Made by a program: the position numbers and the translations under genes. The notes beneath the pieces are model-generated. The model was not told where the DNA came from. It saw nothing but the letters and a program-made list of their open reading frames with translations, and made no database searches. Below, piece after piece: positions 42,701 through 57,700 of a stretch of DNA of 64,000 nucleotides; position 1 is the stretch's first letter, and each line of letters starts with the position of its first letter. This DNA is from Ixodes scapularis (taxonomy: Eukaryota > Arthropoda > Arachnida > Ixodida > Ixodidae): positions 62,373,830 through 62,437,829 of the forward strand of contig NW_024609880.1 of assembly GCF_016920785.2 (NCBI RefSeq), given 5' to 3'.

Positions 42701-45700
42701 AGTAGCTAATCAGATTTTTCGAGACACTGATATTTCCCCAATAATCAATATTAACTTGTTTGGTTCTTCTTACTTTTTTTTTTCCATGAATAACTCCCTG
42801 AACAAGATCATAATTTAAGACAGTATTGGGGTATATACACTATATGATGAAGCATTTATAGTCTCTGGCGAAATTAAGGGCGGCTTTAGTTTTTCAAGAT
42901 GTTTAGATATACTTCTTCTCACCTTAGCATGGACTAACCACAAAGACTGGGAAAGAGCCAGTGGGTAGTCTTGACAGCCTTGACTGGAGCTCTTGCTACA
43001 CGATCGCTCGTGCAGCCACCGAGGCTTCATCCAAAGCAAAAAGCTCGTGCTTTTAGTGTGCGCGGCTAACAGTAGTTTATGCTGAAATGAGACGAAGCAT
43101 AGCAAATGCCTGCTGATGATCCGTGAAGAACTTTAAAATAAGTGCAACCACCATAAGGTATATACGAATACATGAGCACGCGTCTATATCTTGGGTATAT
43201 CCAATCATGGTGCAAGTTTATAATCGGTCAATTCTAATTTCAGATTTCTTTGGTGAGGCGAAGTGGGACGGAAGCAATAAAAATCGTGCAAACGGGAAGT
43301 CAATAATAATATAGGCCATACCTTGCAATCAGCTTTGTAGATGTTTTCTTGTAACTCCAATCCACTCGTCGGTCGAATCGTCTCCTACTGCGTGTGCACA
43401 ATCTTTTGTGAAACACGAAGCTACTCTTGAAAACTTAGAGAGCAATGTTGCGGCAACATTCCTCTGTCAAACCCACTGAACACAGGAGTAGTGCGAAAGA
43501 AGCACTGATCGAGGTACAAACGACCAGTGTATCTAGAATTCCAAACGGTTGTATTAACCTTTTCTTTGCCACTTTTTAACCAAATCGAGTATGTTTTGCA
43601 CTTTTACATCTCACTTTCCGGGTGATGTCTCACTAGGAGACATCACCCGGAAATTCCACGACGTGAATATCTGTAAATCAACTGATGCCAAGTGCCCCTG
43701 GTCCCAGTCATGGGCGGTCTTTCAATTTGAAGAAAACACACAAACAAGCTGATCATCACAGAAACTTGGATGTTCTAGGCAAATACTCTTTCTCAAGTGT
43801 CGGGACCCAAGATGCAGTGCAATGGGAGACAACAAGTGGGTGACGGGAAACAAAGCAAGTTTTTGGTACGAAAAAAAAAAAAAAAAAAAAAAAAAGAAAT
43901 GGAAGAGAAAGCATATGGGCCTAAAATCAAGACCCCGCAACGTGCATCTGGGAGTTGGAAGATTTAAATTAGAGGGGAAATAAACGTATGCTTGGCGGCA
44001 AACAGACGAGGTTAGAAAAATTGGTTGTGCTGTAAGCTTGCAGGTGTTTGGGGCAACAATCGCCAAAACTGCCCTCCGCGAAAAGCACTTATGACCTCCA
44101 CTGATTGAAGAAAAGAGAAAGGCTTTAGAGATGCCGTGCTTTGTTACATCTGCGTGCACTGTAAGAGATGTCCCATACACGGCGGGTACGGACGCAAACA
44201 TCCCCATCCTCCCAGTTGGCGGCACCAGCTTGGCCAAGCAAAATCACCCAAAATTTAGTTTTTTTTTTTTTGTCCTTGAGATGGTTTTTGCAGCAATTTT
44301 TTGCTGTGCCCTTTCCGTGTCAGTATTTGGGACTCTCTGACGAGTTGCGAGACGATTTGGCGATCATATTTTCAATATTTGTGTACATAGATCTGAAAAG
44401 TAACTATGACGACATTACTTTTTACAGTTAGTTTAGAAAAATAGTAACCCTGGTGCAGTTACAAGCTATTTTCACTAAGCAGTAATGAGTTACAGTTACA
44501 AGTTACTGAAAAAAGTAACTAGTTACTGGTAACGCATTATTAGTAACTACCGTAGTTACTGCCCAAGATAGCCTCGGAGCACTGACGGGGATTTTATGGT
44601 TTTAAAACATGAAAGAGCTATCGGGACAGTACCTGCTAAGATCTAGTTTGTACAGATGATTTTTTGTAGCACAAATTGTTCAGATACGATGTTAACCTGT
44701 CCTATCGGTGGCAGCATGAGCGTGTTGGGAAAGAATGGACAGGAAGGTACAATGCAATCCACTTATAAGGAGAACGAGAAAACCTGAAAATTCGATCGTT
44801 ATAACCGATTATCGTTGGATCTGGACAAGAAACCGATTGTTTCTAGCCTAGAAACTCTAGAAACGGATCATTATAAACCACACATCGTTAGAAGTAGGGG
44901 TGTCGCAAAACTTTTGTAACCCAAGGTTTTCCATCAAACCTTGGGTTGGGCTGGTTCGGCAAACCTTCAAATGCTTTGCAAAGTTTGGCGAAGTTTCACT
45001 TATGGACAATGTTGCCAGCCTTCTAAGTGAAGGTTTTGAATTTTGGGGAACAAATAATTTAGACAGTAGTTGAGTTATATTTTATAAATTGAATATAGAT
45101 TTTTACACAATATAAAAGCAGAAATAGTTCACTTTTAATGTTTTTGTTGGTAATGTGAACCAGTGATACAACACGCCAAACAAATATTGCAGTTTTCCTC
45201 TGCCAGGTGGTGGCAACTTGTTTTCAAATTTTTGCACATGTGCAAAGAAGGTAAATTTCAGTCAAACTTTTGTCAAACATTGCGCTGGAAGGTTGAGAAT
45301 GTCGCAGTTGGTCGACCTCCAACTTGGGCAGGTTTGCGGCATCCCTAGTTAAAATTCGATTGCATGGCATATTATTTCGGCTTCGAGAAACGTCACATTT
45401 CTCTCTTTAATTCCAAACAGAGGCTTGGGTCCCGGTTTTGGCAGTTACTGCAAAGCACTACATCTCCTCTTTTGGCAAAAGAAAAAAAAAAAAAATGAGG
45501 TTCTATTTTTTTAATTTTTAATCTGGAAATGTTTGTAATGTCTGACGTAAGTATAGAGATGGGAACTCAACTTTTAATGCTAAGAAAACTAATAAACTGT
45601 CAAGGTGTCAAGAATCTAAATATGCTACTAACGAAAGGTTCCTGACTGCCGTTAAAAACAAAAGCAGTTTCTGCTCAATACTAAAGAAACATTTAAATGC

Positions 45701-48700
45701 AACTACACATTTGTATGAACTCTGGCAGCACTTGCAGGTCATTAGACCTGCGATCAGGGAAGGACAAAGAGTCGTTGAGCCGTAAACAGCCTTACTAGAG
45801 TTTTTGTCATTCCCAGATTGCGGGTCTAATAACCTGGAATGAAAAAAAAAAAAAGAGAGAGAAGTCACTGATACCAAGTAAATACAAATTAATGGCTCTC
45901 ATGAAGCTTTCAATTAAATTTTTAGTGGTTTGACTTGTGTATTTTACCACTGACACTGCTAAAAAATAAACCTAACAATGTTTAGCCTTAGATTGGCTTA
46001 ACTCGGACATCAGGCAGTCGACCATTGCAAAGGTGGCCGCTTCACAGAGCAACCAACATTACAAAGTAAGTCAACCAGTATTGCCGCATTCGACATTGGT
46101 TTGGAACAAGTAATTTGAAAACGACTTGCTTCCATTTTGAACATGTTAGGAACGTTTGAAACGTGAAACGAGGCACAGTGTGTCAAGTATCCTGACAAGC
46201 TTTTTTAAAGAAACAAAATTGACACTCCGGCACGAAGATGACGTTGATAGAGCTGCTGACAGCTTTTTAGAAACGCAGGGCACCGCTCATTACGGTCGTG
46301 CTTCCGCGATTCATTTTTATTCGTTGTTATCAACCGACGCCGCACCCTCATTGGCTGAGGAGCGACAATAAGATGTCTAGGACACACCACGCACTGCGCC
46401 TCTTTACACTGACACGGAGGCCATGGTGCAACGCGCAGTTTGTCCCACCACTCATCTGCTTCTTTCCCAGATTTGGGACATCAGCTCCAAGCCGACGCTG
46501 TCACAGTGCATCCAGACGATAGCCTCGGTGGCACACATCAAGTGGCGGCCCCAGCGGAAGTACCACATTGCCAACAGCTCCTTGGTGGTGGACTGCTCCA
46601 TCAACATTTGGGACACCCGGAGACCTTACGTGCCCTTCGCTGCCTTCACCGAACACAAGGACGTGGCCACAGGTCCGTGCCGGCATTCATCCACGGCGTT
46701 AAAGGGAACCTGAGGTGGTTCCGTATTTGAGTAAAAACACCTAAATCATCTTCATTTGGCCTCCAGGATCACGAATATCGAGATTAGTATTTTTCAGTTT
46801 GGTGAACGGAGGCTGGAGAAGAACTAATTTTTAAAGCACCAACAAAGCCCCTTTTCCCCGGGGTGCGACATCATAAAAGGAGATTTTGAAATCTCCACTC
46901 TCGCAGATTCAAATCTACACATGTGCACTCTTGCTATTTGTAAGAAAATATCAGAAAAAGACGTCTTGACTAGTGTCAGATCGGGAAAATATGCCTGGTG
47001 AGCTTGCAAATGCGCGCGCAGCCCACACGAGCGATGTGTGCTTGGCGGTCAAAAGATCCTTTTATGATGTAACGACCGGTCGGAGGCTTTTCATGTTTTC
47101 TCTCATTTCCTGTAATATCACGAGTCATTGCCCACCCAATTTTTTGGCGAATATCAATTTCCAATAAAACACCGGATGATCGCCCACCCCTACAAATATC
47201 CGAATGCGGACTTCGGGTTTCGTGAACATTCATCCTACACGAATCACGCGTAGCATGAATTTTTGAGTTTAATGTCTTGTGCAGCCGCATTAGATATGTA
47301 CAGAAAAATGGGTGTTTTTTAAGCTTACCCACCGAGCCAAGGCCCACCCCTCTTTTTTTTTTTTTTTTTTTTTTGATGAATTTTGGTCGGCAAGGGGGTG
47401 GGCAATGACTCGGGATATTAAGGTAGTTGCATCTTCGGGTAAAACGATAGTGGTATTCAGATTCACGGGATAAAAAATACTCTATAATTCCCCTCTAACT
47501 CTTTTTTTTTTTTTTTTCAAGCACTTTTGTGCCAGCACTTTCGTGTCAGGCTTTACCACCTTGGACCGGCGCACACACATAAAGCTTCAGTGCATTGCAC
47601 CGACTTCTCGGAGAGATGCCGACGTGGAGAAGCTCCTCGGTCAGCTCAGTGGGCTCAGAAATAGGCTGAGGTGAATGCTTAATATGTGCTTGGCTCATTT
47701 TTAAAATGTTGCAAAAGTAGGGGTTGGTGCTTATGAGGTGGGGGCACGCTAGGTATTTTACGGTAAGTAAAAAATCCACCTTAACCATCAAATACAAGTT
47801 TTGGTTTCATGCTGAAAAACTGTAGCATGCTTTATTAAAGCATACTATTTATTTAGGGGTGGAAGCTCTGCGCAATAGCGCCCATTGGGCACTAAAATTA
47901 ACCAAAATAATTTTTTTTTTTTTTAAAGCTTCATATTGAGGTGGTTATGTCAACGTCAAAGCAGGTTATTCTCATTTGATGAAAACAGGCACAAAGTGCC
48001 TATTTTCATCTACTGAGAATGACCATGATTTATTCCGGACCAGGTAAATAGACAGTTCATCAATAGTCGTCAGGCGCCAGCCGCATGAGGGAGAACACCT
48101 CTTTAGTTGGTTTTTCAAGTAGTCTGTTTCGAAGGCGAGGAAAAGCAAATGCTTTTATTGTTCAGAAATATACCATATTTGGACGAATAACAACACACAA
48201 TAGAAGTCTTCTGCTCATTTGCTTATTTATTTCCGTTCCCCGTCCCAGTGCCTTTGAAGCACTTGTTTGGGCATGTTGCTTTGTGTTGTCAATGCCACAG
48301 CTTAGCCAACAACGGCATATAGGTGTGTGATCTCCAAAAATGGGGCATGTATAGGTGGCTTTGTCGGAAGTACTAAAAAATTAATTCGTCGTCTTTTTAA
48401 AAAAAAAAAAATTTTTTTGCGCAGTGCGAATTATTACACAGATTAAATCGCGTATGTCGTAAAGTCTCGTGTGAACGCACGCCCCCCAGAAATCACCCAT
48501 CTCGTTTTTTGGGCGGAATATCTGAATATCCGTAACATAAAAATTTAAAAAAAACCATCGACCCCCCCACCACCCCCTCCGATTCCCGCCGGATATCGAT
48601 CTGGCGATGTCCGACAGGAATTGTATCAACTGCGCAATCTGCAGTATCGGTGCGTGTGACACTCGTGTTCGCCGTGGGTTCCCTCGTGCTTATCGCACCG

Positions 48701-51700
48701 TGACATGCGAATGTGCAGCATCCGCAGTCTGCAACATGCGAAGACATTCCCAACTCGTTCCCGCGGTTTTTTCTTTTTGTTTTTTTGCGGTTTGCACACG
48801 GTATTGGTTCCTATGACAACTGAGTTTGTAGCGGGCCTGCGTGTATATCGCACTGGGAAGCGTAAATGCGCTGTTTCCGCATTCTGTTGCCGTACTCACG
48901 ACAGGAATACATTTATTTTTGAGTATTGGAATACATTTATTTTTGCTTTGCTAAACAGGTACTTGAAACATTTTTATTTCCTAGTAATAAAAAGGCTGAA
49001 GCTTGCTGCTATCCCTATTTAATGCAGACATACTGATCTACGGGTTCAAAGTTAATTGTCGTTTGCGTGCCAACTAGGATATTTTCTCAAGTTATACTTT
49101 TCAAGACACGCTACTATGCAAAGTGGCACTCCGCCCTCGCACCTTGGGGTGGCTCTTTTTTGAGCGACCCTAGTCGACATATTTTCATTCGGAACTTGGA
49201 CTTTCTTACTTAGTTTATTAGTAAATTATTTTATTACTAATTTCTAGATCTCGGTGTTTGCCATAAAGCATAAGGATGAGCAACATAGATTCGCCTTTCT
49301 GGATCAATGAAGGAGCAAACCGAGGCAGAAGTCCTCCAAACAAAACTTTCCACGTGCCGTCAAGAGGTGTTATTACATGACAAAACATTGCCCTACGCGT
49401 AAAAATAAAGTCAACGACCAGTTGAGAGAAGTAGCAAGCAAATCAAAACCAACTTATGTGGGAGCATGCCTGAGCATACTTGGACACGTCACTCAAAGCG
49501 TTCTGTACAGTTAGCATGTTTCTTACGGGGCTTTAGATCTCTTTCTTAACATGCCCTTGGCTTACGCCAGACTGTTTTCGGGACACTCAGGGTTCGCCTG
49601 GCGCAACGACCCCCGCGTGCTCCTCTCGACGAGCAAGGACAGCACGCTGTTCCAGTACCTGGTGCAAGATGCCGTGCGGCCGGCCAACCACGCCAATGCC
49701 CTCTCGGTGGCGCACGTGCTCAACGCAAGCGGCGACGTGGCTTTTGCGTCTAGCGATCGCTTCTTTGGCGGGGAGCAGGCGTCCTCTACCAGGGGTCGCC
49801 CCGTCCACCCGCCATCGGCCCGGTTTCCGGCTGTCTTCAAGAAGGCCCCCAGCATGAGTGACCAATTCTGCCAGGCAGCGAGCAGTCTCGTCATCTTCAG
49901 CAACACCACGATCGAGGTCGGGAGTTTGCTCCGGTTTTCTTTTGCTCGCGTCGTAGCACTCTTTTTCAGTTGGGGGCCTGTGCAAGAATGGGTTAATCAT
50001 GAAGGTGCTGCTTTTTTGAATGAGCTAGGATTTATTGCCTTGGTGCGTGCAGCAGTCATTTATTTGGACTGGACTAGACTGATTTCATGAGGCTGCGGCG
50101 CAGTTCCTCTCCGTGCTCTTTTGTTCCGTTTGCTCATCACGTCCACTTTCCCTCTTACAAGGTGGATAGAGTCTTCTGGCACACTTCTAATGACGTGCCT
50201 CGGTAGTGGAAGAGGAGGGGGTCAAGCGGCCTTAGCGGTGGCACAGCGTATGCGACGACGTTGTTTGCGCGAGACCGCCGACACATGGGAGGAAAGATTG
50301 GTTCTTCGAAACAAAAGCATGTGGATCGTAGGCTGCGATCGAGGAAAGTTGTGGGGGCTGCATCCGAAACCGCCGACGCCCGGGAGAACAGACTAGCTCT
50401 CCGAACACAACGGTTTGTGGACCGTTGTGAGGAGTGAGTTCTCATCCTTCGCCGAGTCGGAACCCCTGCGCTAGATGCTAATGCATTTCTTCGAGAATCG
50501 GCGTGGGGACAACGGCAATTTTGACATCGTTGTTTTGTTTTAAGCAGAGGTGGAGCCAGCTTTTGTCCGGCCTTACAACTATGATGCAAATCTGTTTCGC
50601 TGGTTCGAGCAGCGTAGCTTGCTGGCCGAGCATCGGGCGGAGCAAAAGTTTTTTGCATTGTGTGCTCAATTCTCGAATCGGTCGGTTTCAATTTTTATGG
50701 CCATTGTATTGGCATGCATTTGTGTGATTACTGTCTCCTAGCCCATGTTGAAGACCCAATGTTAGCAATCTCGCTGCACCCATTTAACTGCCCCTCTACG
50801 GCAGAGACAGTGGACACCACTTTAAGGCGAACTAACTTGTCATTTCTTGGTACGACCTTGCCACATGGAATAACTGTATCTTGTGTCATTCGAAAGCTAC
50901 GGTTAAACTATTGACTCTTCTCTCTTCTAAAGCCACCAGGACAGTAACTTGGCTTTCAATGTCACATAACCTTGTTTATCCACCAGCGGTTCTCGGGCAT
51001 TACAGTCTTTTTTCTTGGGAAACTGGCAATGTCATTCTGCTTCGTCGCCGTCCATTTTAGAGTTGAAGTACAGCAAGCGCCTCCCGCACCCCCTATTCAA
51101 CCACTCTTTTAAAATTGATCTTACTTGATAACACAATCTCGGTGCCATTACTCGTAATCGTAATGCGTGATGAAAGTCTGTATTATTCCCTCGTGTTGCC
51201 TTGACAATGCATGACTTTGCCTTCTTCACGGCCTCTTCTGGTTCCTATTCTCCCAGTCTTTGCTGGTGAACTGGTTTCAAGAGAGCGCCCTCAAGTACCA
51301 GTTGACCGGACGGCCATTGCCCGACCTGTGCGAGTCCAACGCTGCGGTGGCGGCCGACCTTGGTCGCCACGACGTTGCCCTTGCCTGGAGAGCCGTCAAG
51401 ACCCTATACGGCTCGGCACAGGCTGGAGGAATGGCCGACTTCCTCGGACTGGCAAGCCTGGACGCAGTCGTTCGAGTCGACGCCGACCGCAGTAGGCTGT
51501 ACCCATTTTTTATTTTGGGAGCTGTGGCATTGTTGTATTTATTAAATGCGTAGCATTTATGAGAAGAGCAAGTTGTCTGCTTCTTCCGCAGGAGTTGCTG
51601 TGACATCAGAATGACGCTGAGCTCTGATATGCTTTGATTGAAAGGATAGTGGGTAGATCTCGATCCTAGGTGCCTTGAGGTCTTCCCACTATTTTGTTCG

Positions 51701-54700
51701 ATCAGCCAATAAGAGCTCGGCATTCTGACATTATCCCAACCCTTGTGCAAGAGGCAGAAGAAATTGTGCTCTGGCCAGGCCTTAGTGCTGTCGTCTCTGT
51801 GGGATGTAGTCTCGATGGAGAAAAGATGAGGTGAGCTTCTGCGGAAGAAAGGCGTCCCGCAAAATATAGCAAGACATTGCTTCGTAATGTGACTTCAGGT
51901 AACGTTGGTGAGGATCTTGAGTGCTATGCCCCTGAGCACCCTTGGGTTATACCAAAAAGACTGGCACTGTTTTCTTCTTAGCATGTAACTATACTTGGCA
52001 CGGATGATTTGGTTGGACTGCATGGGCATTAGGGAGATGTGCAACAAGCCGAGAGTATTTGAAACTTTGCGGAGTTCAAACACCGGTGAGGAAACTGCGA
52101 AGTTGTTTATCTGGCACAAGTGCACTTATAAACGTTCAGGCTGTAATAATGATTGCAAGTGCTGCTTGTGAATATTTGTTTATAGGGCCAAAATACCTTT
52201 GTAGGAGAGCCGGGGTTGATATGCAGCACTTACGAACCCAGCTTGAATGGCATGTTTGTTGACAAATTCTAGAATGCTTGCTGTGTTGATTCCATGGTTT
52301 ACCATCTTTTGCACAAATGAAGATTAAGGCACTATCCTAATACGGTTAGATAGTACTGACTTGAGTGCCTACAAGACATATTTGAGAATTAAAATAGCGC
52401 ACACGACGAGAGACCAGAATGAAAAAACATACAGACACAGTGCTGTGTCTGTCTTTCTTCATCCTAGTCCCTCGTCATTTGTGCTGTTTTAATTCCCAAA
52501 TATGGGGGGGGGGGGGGGGGGTTACACCAACTAGCCCAAGCTTCAACTTTAGCTACAAGACACTTTTGTGATCTTGTTGAACATGCTGTGTTTATGTATA
52601 TTCCTGGTCCTTAAACTGAAGCACAGGTCTATTTTCCCATGCTAGGAGAACTAAGTTTTAACTCTGATCAGAACTCATGTGCATGTGTCAACAGCATCTG
52701 ATAGACATGTGATAGACATGGAATGGGAAGAAGCTGGCTACTGTGTTTGCTACAACTGGAGTCAGCCGAGCCAGAGAGAGTTTTTGTCTTGTCTGGTTAT
52801 GAATGCCTTATCCTTTCATAACAGGAGAGGGCCAAGCGTGAGAGGCGCAAAATGTCTAGAGTTCGGCGTGAGGCTGTACTGCAGAAGTTTAGTTTTGTAA
52901 CCAGTTGTCGTTTAGAAAGGGGAATTCCCCTTAGGAACATCGCACAACTTAGGTGTTCAACGTTCAGGCTCGCAGGAGGGCAGCAACTTCCACACCAGCC
53001 GCCACAACAGCGGCAACACCCGCAACCGGAACCACAGCGGGAGCAAGAAACTCCAGGCAGTTGCGGCGCGCCACCTGAGCGGGGGCGCGCTAGACAGGGC
53101 CCCCACGACCCCGCACGACCCGGCCACGATCCACACCACAACGGGGGACGACTCGGCGTCCAGCGGCATGGAGGACGACTTGACGCTGACCTACATCGCC
53201 AGCGGAATGGTCAACGTCCCCGGAGACTTCTTCAGCGAGGACGGCGACACAGGAGGCCAGTCCCTGACCTACAACCTCCAGGTGCTAGCTTACTTTTGAG
53301 TTGGGTGTTGCCAAGGCAGTAGAGACGTGAGCAGAGCAAGCAGATAGTGAGCGCTGACATCTGTGGTCCTGAGAAGTGCTGACATCAGTGGTCCTGAGAA
53401 GGATCAGAAAGCGAGCTACAGAGAAAAGCAAGAAAAGAAAGTACCATACTTTCCGATCTGGAAATCGCACCTTTGTATAGCTGGTAGCTATATATTTGTA
53501 CAGTCGGCTCAATGAAACTACATTGAATAGCCTGCATATGTGTATTATGATAGCAATATATGCACAAGTGAGGGCAAGTTTCAATATTCTCGTCGACGAA
53601 TCAGGTGGGAAGTATACCTAAGCCCCATGTGGCAAATTTCCGCGGTTAAGTTTCACACTTAACCGCGGGAAAGTCGCAGCATTGTGTAGTACACACCGAC
53701 GGAAAATACAGTAGAGAAAAAGTTAACGAGGTATAGATGTTGGTCTTGCTGCGATGAGGTTAAGTTCGAGTGCTCATCAACTATACATATACAACTTTAT
53801 ATGCTACGCAAAACTCCGGTGGTTTCTCACGAAATAAAGCCCGCAGACCCCAGGTGCTGACCTCGCATATGCTCTGCCTCTGTGCCACTTTCTTGCACAG
53901 CGTGACTCTTGCCGGCGTTGCACCGCAGATGTCTGCTGGCAGTGGAGGGGAGAACCACCAGGACTGGCAGCTGCCCAACGAAGCGTTTGAACCCCGCCAC
54001 GCGATCCGGGACTCCCCGCCCGTGACCGACCTGGGGGGACACCCACAGAGTTCCCCTCCCAGCGGGGACGAAGAGGACGTGCAGGACGCTAGCGCCCTCT
54101 GCGGGGACATGGACGACCAGAGCAAGGTGCTCACGGTGTCCAGGCCGCTCTCTCTGCCTCCTTGGAACCCCAGCGGGATCGTGGCCAGCCTGTTGTCGCA
54201 CTACGTCGACCAGGTGGGTCGGCGGTAGACGCCGTGACTGCATTGAAGGTTGTCAACATGGGGCATGATTCACCACATCTGTGTCGTTCAGAATCTTCAG
54301 CAGAGGGAAGTGTCGTTTTTCCTCCACTTCCAGTCCGCTTTGGAGTGATTTCTGACGGTGGGGAGAGTGGCTGTCCGCTTGTGTCCTTAGAACAAGCTCA
54401 TGACCTAGATTGCGGAACAAGAACACGACCTAGACCACAGAACGAGGCCGGCCTTCGTGGCTATTGCCCATCCCAAACCTCCCGTAAACAAGGGAGGGAA
54501 AGACGATGGTGAGATGCCTCCACACTCATTTAATGGCTGACTGACGCCATCTATAGTGCATTACTATTGTTATGCATTCGGCAGCACGGTTGATGTCCGC
54601 ACTGAAATCGCTAGCATGCGCCGAAGTGGATGCGATTTTCAAGTCGCACACGAATTGTGTTTGGTGAAGACAGCAATTTATGCCACTATCGCAGTGTCCG

Positions 54701-57700
54701 AGTGCTGGGGTACTCTACATAAACGAGTTTTGGAGAGTGCGTCCCCAGAGATCACACCTTGAATGCATCGGGCTTTCGTCGACACAAGAAAATCTTAAAT
54801 AGCAAAACGTTAGATGTTTTGGAAAAAATTAAAAGAAAACTCCGTGACTGTTTTGTTCGTAATAATGTATCAGTATCTGGATGCTTGGTAGTTTCTTTTA
54901 TGGTGTGCCTACACTACCGTAAAATCCCGAGAGATGCCCCACCCCCGAAAGATAGCCCACGGCTATTTTTGGCTTGATTTGCTATATTTTTTTTTAAATA
55001 CCGAAAGATAGCCCACTTCTAATAATAGTAGTGTTGTGATCAATGACCGGCCTTGGCATAATTGCAGCTAGTTAGCTTTGGCCTAAGGGGGAGAGCCGGG
55101 AGAGGGGGAGGGGTCAGGGGAGGAGATCCCATATGACGTTCGATGCTTACGACACACAGCAGGATATAAGCTAACTTTGCTGACAGGGAAGTACAGTCAT
55201 CTTTGCTTCGTTGCTCGTCGCCACCATAACAAGCTTGGAAACAACACAACCTAAAAATAGCACTTTTTTAAACTTTTCTCTATTTTACACCGAAAGTTAG
55301 CCCACTCCATATTTTCACCTTATTTGCTCTCTATGTTAGGTGGGCTATCTCGGGATTTTACGGTAGAACATTACTATTGGTTGCATTCTTCTCCATACAT
55401 TCCCTTAACACAACCAAACGTTTCACGTAACGTTCAAATATATGGCTATCAGGTACTATAGCAGTGCTGGCCTTGAGAGAAAAATTTGGTTGTTCATGAT
55501 ACAGTGAACCAGAACTTGACTTAGCTGCAACTTAAAAGCTTGCAAGGTCTTGCATAGCTGCATCTAACGTAGCGTAACCCCCCCCCCCTTCCCCAAACCG
55601 GGTCATTTCTTCCACAGCTCAGTGGCCACCCTATATGTACTTGGCTTCAACTTTCTTGTGCCGTGTTCTCAAAGTTAGCGTAGCTTTTGCAGTGCTCTAA
55701 TGCTGTTTGTGTGAGCTCATGGCTTCGTTTGACGTCTTGCACGAATCAGATGCACGACGAAACCACCTGCTCTTGCAACAGTGTGGGGCTGTGAAAGCTA
55801 CGCTAGTTTTGAGAATGCGACGCAAAAGCGATCAATGCCCAATGTAGAGAGCAGTGCTTCCCTTGTATAGGGGTTGATTGGGCAGTGGAAGGTTTAACTT
55901 GCTAGTGCCAAGCACTTCTCCCACCCCGCAACAAAAGCTACCCGAGGTGATGTGCAGCTTCAGTGAAACGTTTGTTTACAACTGCATTTCTGTGGTCTTT
56001 CAGGGAGATGTACAAATGGCAGTGTCCATCATGATAGCTCTAGGAGACAAGATCAAGGGCTGTGTGGACGAGTCCACTCAGGAGGCCTGGTTTCTCTCGT
56101 ACATTGGTAAGAGCGCACTTGTACCAGTCGCGACGTGCGAGCTGCTAAGTGGCATTGAGGATGATTTGGACTCGCCTTGCACAATTGAAATTGAAGTTGA
56201 TCGGTGGTGCATTTGAATGTGCTAGAGAATTTTCAGAAACATTTTTCACGTTTAATGTTTTCCGCAGCAATTGCATCCAAATTGAGCTGCGAATCTTTTC
56301 GTTTCGGCTGTCGAAAGATTACCGCCGTTACGTTGCTGGTGTTCGGGTTCGTGTTCGGGTTTGTGGGCAGGCCTTTCCGCGGGAAAGAAGTAGTCGCCCG
56401 TGATTAAGGGGCCAAGTTGGCCCCAAAACGCCTGAATCTTTACTTTTACTAAGTTCCAAGTTGAAGTGTTTTTTGGGGGGAAGTGTTGGTTCTGAAAACA
56501 TTCTTGCCCTAGATAACGTGCGAGAGTGTTTAGTGACTACATAGTGACATTAAGTACATATGTACCTTTTCCTTGGTTTGGCTGATGCCGCATCAGAAAT
56601 CCCAACTTTTTAGTCTTTCAGAATGAGATATAAGATCTGCTGTATGCCACATGAGCCTGACTTCAAAATGACACTTACCCCACCAATCTTTCTGTCGTTC
56701 GATCGGCAGATCTGCTGAGCCGCTTCGAGATGTGGAATGTGATTGCCAGGGTCATCGCCCTGAGCAGTGTCCCCTCGGTGTCGACTCTCAACCAACAATC
56801 CACGGTGGTGCACACGCTCTGCAGCGGATGCAGCAAGCCGTTGGCTCGCTCCGGCTGGTTCTGCGACCGGTGTAAAGCGGTTGCCAGCCCGTGTGCCGTC
56901 TGGTAAGGCTCGGCCGGTTTACCTTTATCGCTTTTTGTCAAGAGGGGCACTCGGCGAGTTGTTTTACATAACTGCGAAACACTTGTAGCTCTGGGAGAAA
57001 GAAAACCATTGGAGAAGAGAGCTTTGTGTTTTTTTGTTTTTTTTTGTTTTAGGTGAGGTGAAGATGCAAAACTATGAAAGGATAAAAATGTAGGAAAGAA
57101 GACAGAAATCGGCAGCCCTTCTCAGTCTCGAGAACAAAAAAGCAGAAGACAACAAAAAAAAAAAGAGAGAGAGAGAATAGGAAGAATAGAAAAAAAAATT
57201 ACTGGCAACCTTTTAGCTTTAAGATCCCATAAAGCATGGAATGCAGTATTTAAAGAGAAATAGTGTTTAGGAGACATCAAAGGGAAGCTGAAGCGAGAAA
57301 TCTGAGTGAGGAGCAGACTTCTGTAGCTTTTTGCCCTGTGAAGTCAGTTATCGCACTTACCTTGGACAAAAGTAAACATAAACCTCATTTGTTTTTAAAA
57401 ATATGTGCAGCAATTACCGTCGGCTATGCGGCAATCCTCTTTGACGCCTATTATCTGCCCAGAGTGTCATCACATCATTGACAGCATCCCTGGGCCAGCT
57501 TTGTGGCGAGCAAGGGTCGTCTGACCCCGCTGATGATGCCACTTTTGCTAGTTCTTCTCTCCGCACTCTCGCTTTTCTGCCGTTGGTGCAAAAAAAACTT
57601 ATTATTAATTTCCATGTTAAATTTAGCGGGCAAATGCACAGACAGAGGAATGGAAGGACGGACAAACTTCTGAAATTAAGGGGTCCCTGTCGAAATGTTT

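Noticed and set aside
49917..50090. Open frame continuing past WDR24 exon 7
   Set aside because: The added protein has no family similarity, and exon 8 joins cleanly at 49916.
51492..51553. Open frame continuing past WDR24 exon 8 to a stop
   Set aside because: The tail is unrelated and hydrophobic; a donor at 51491 fits the next exon's phase.
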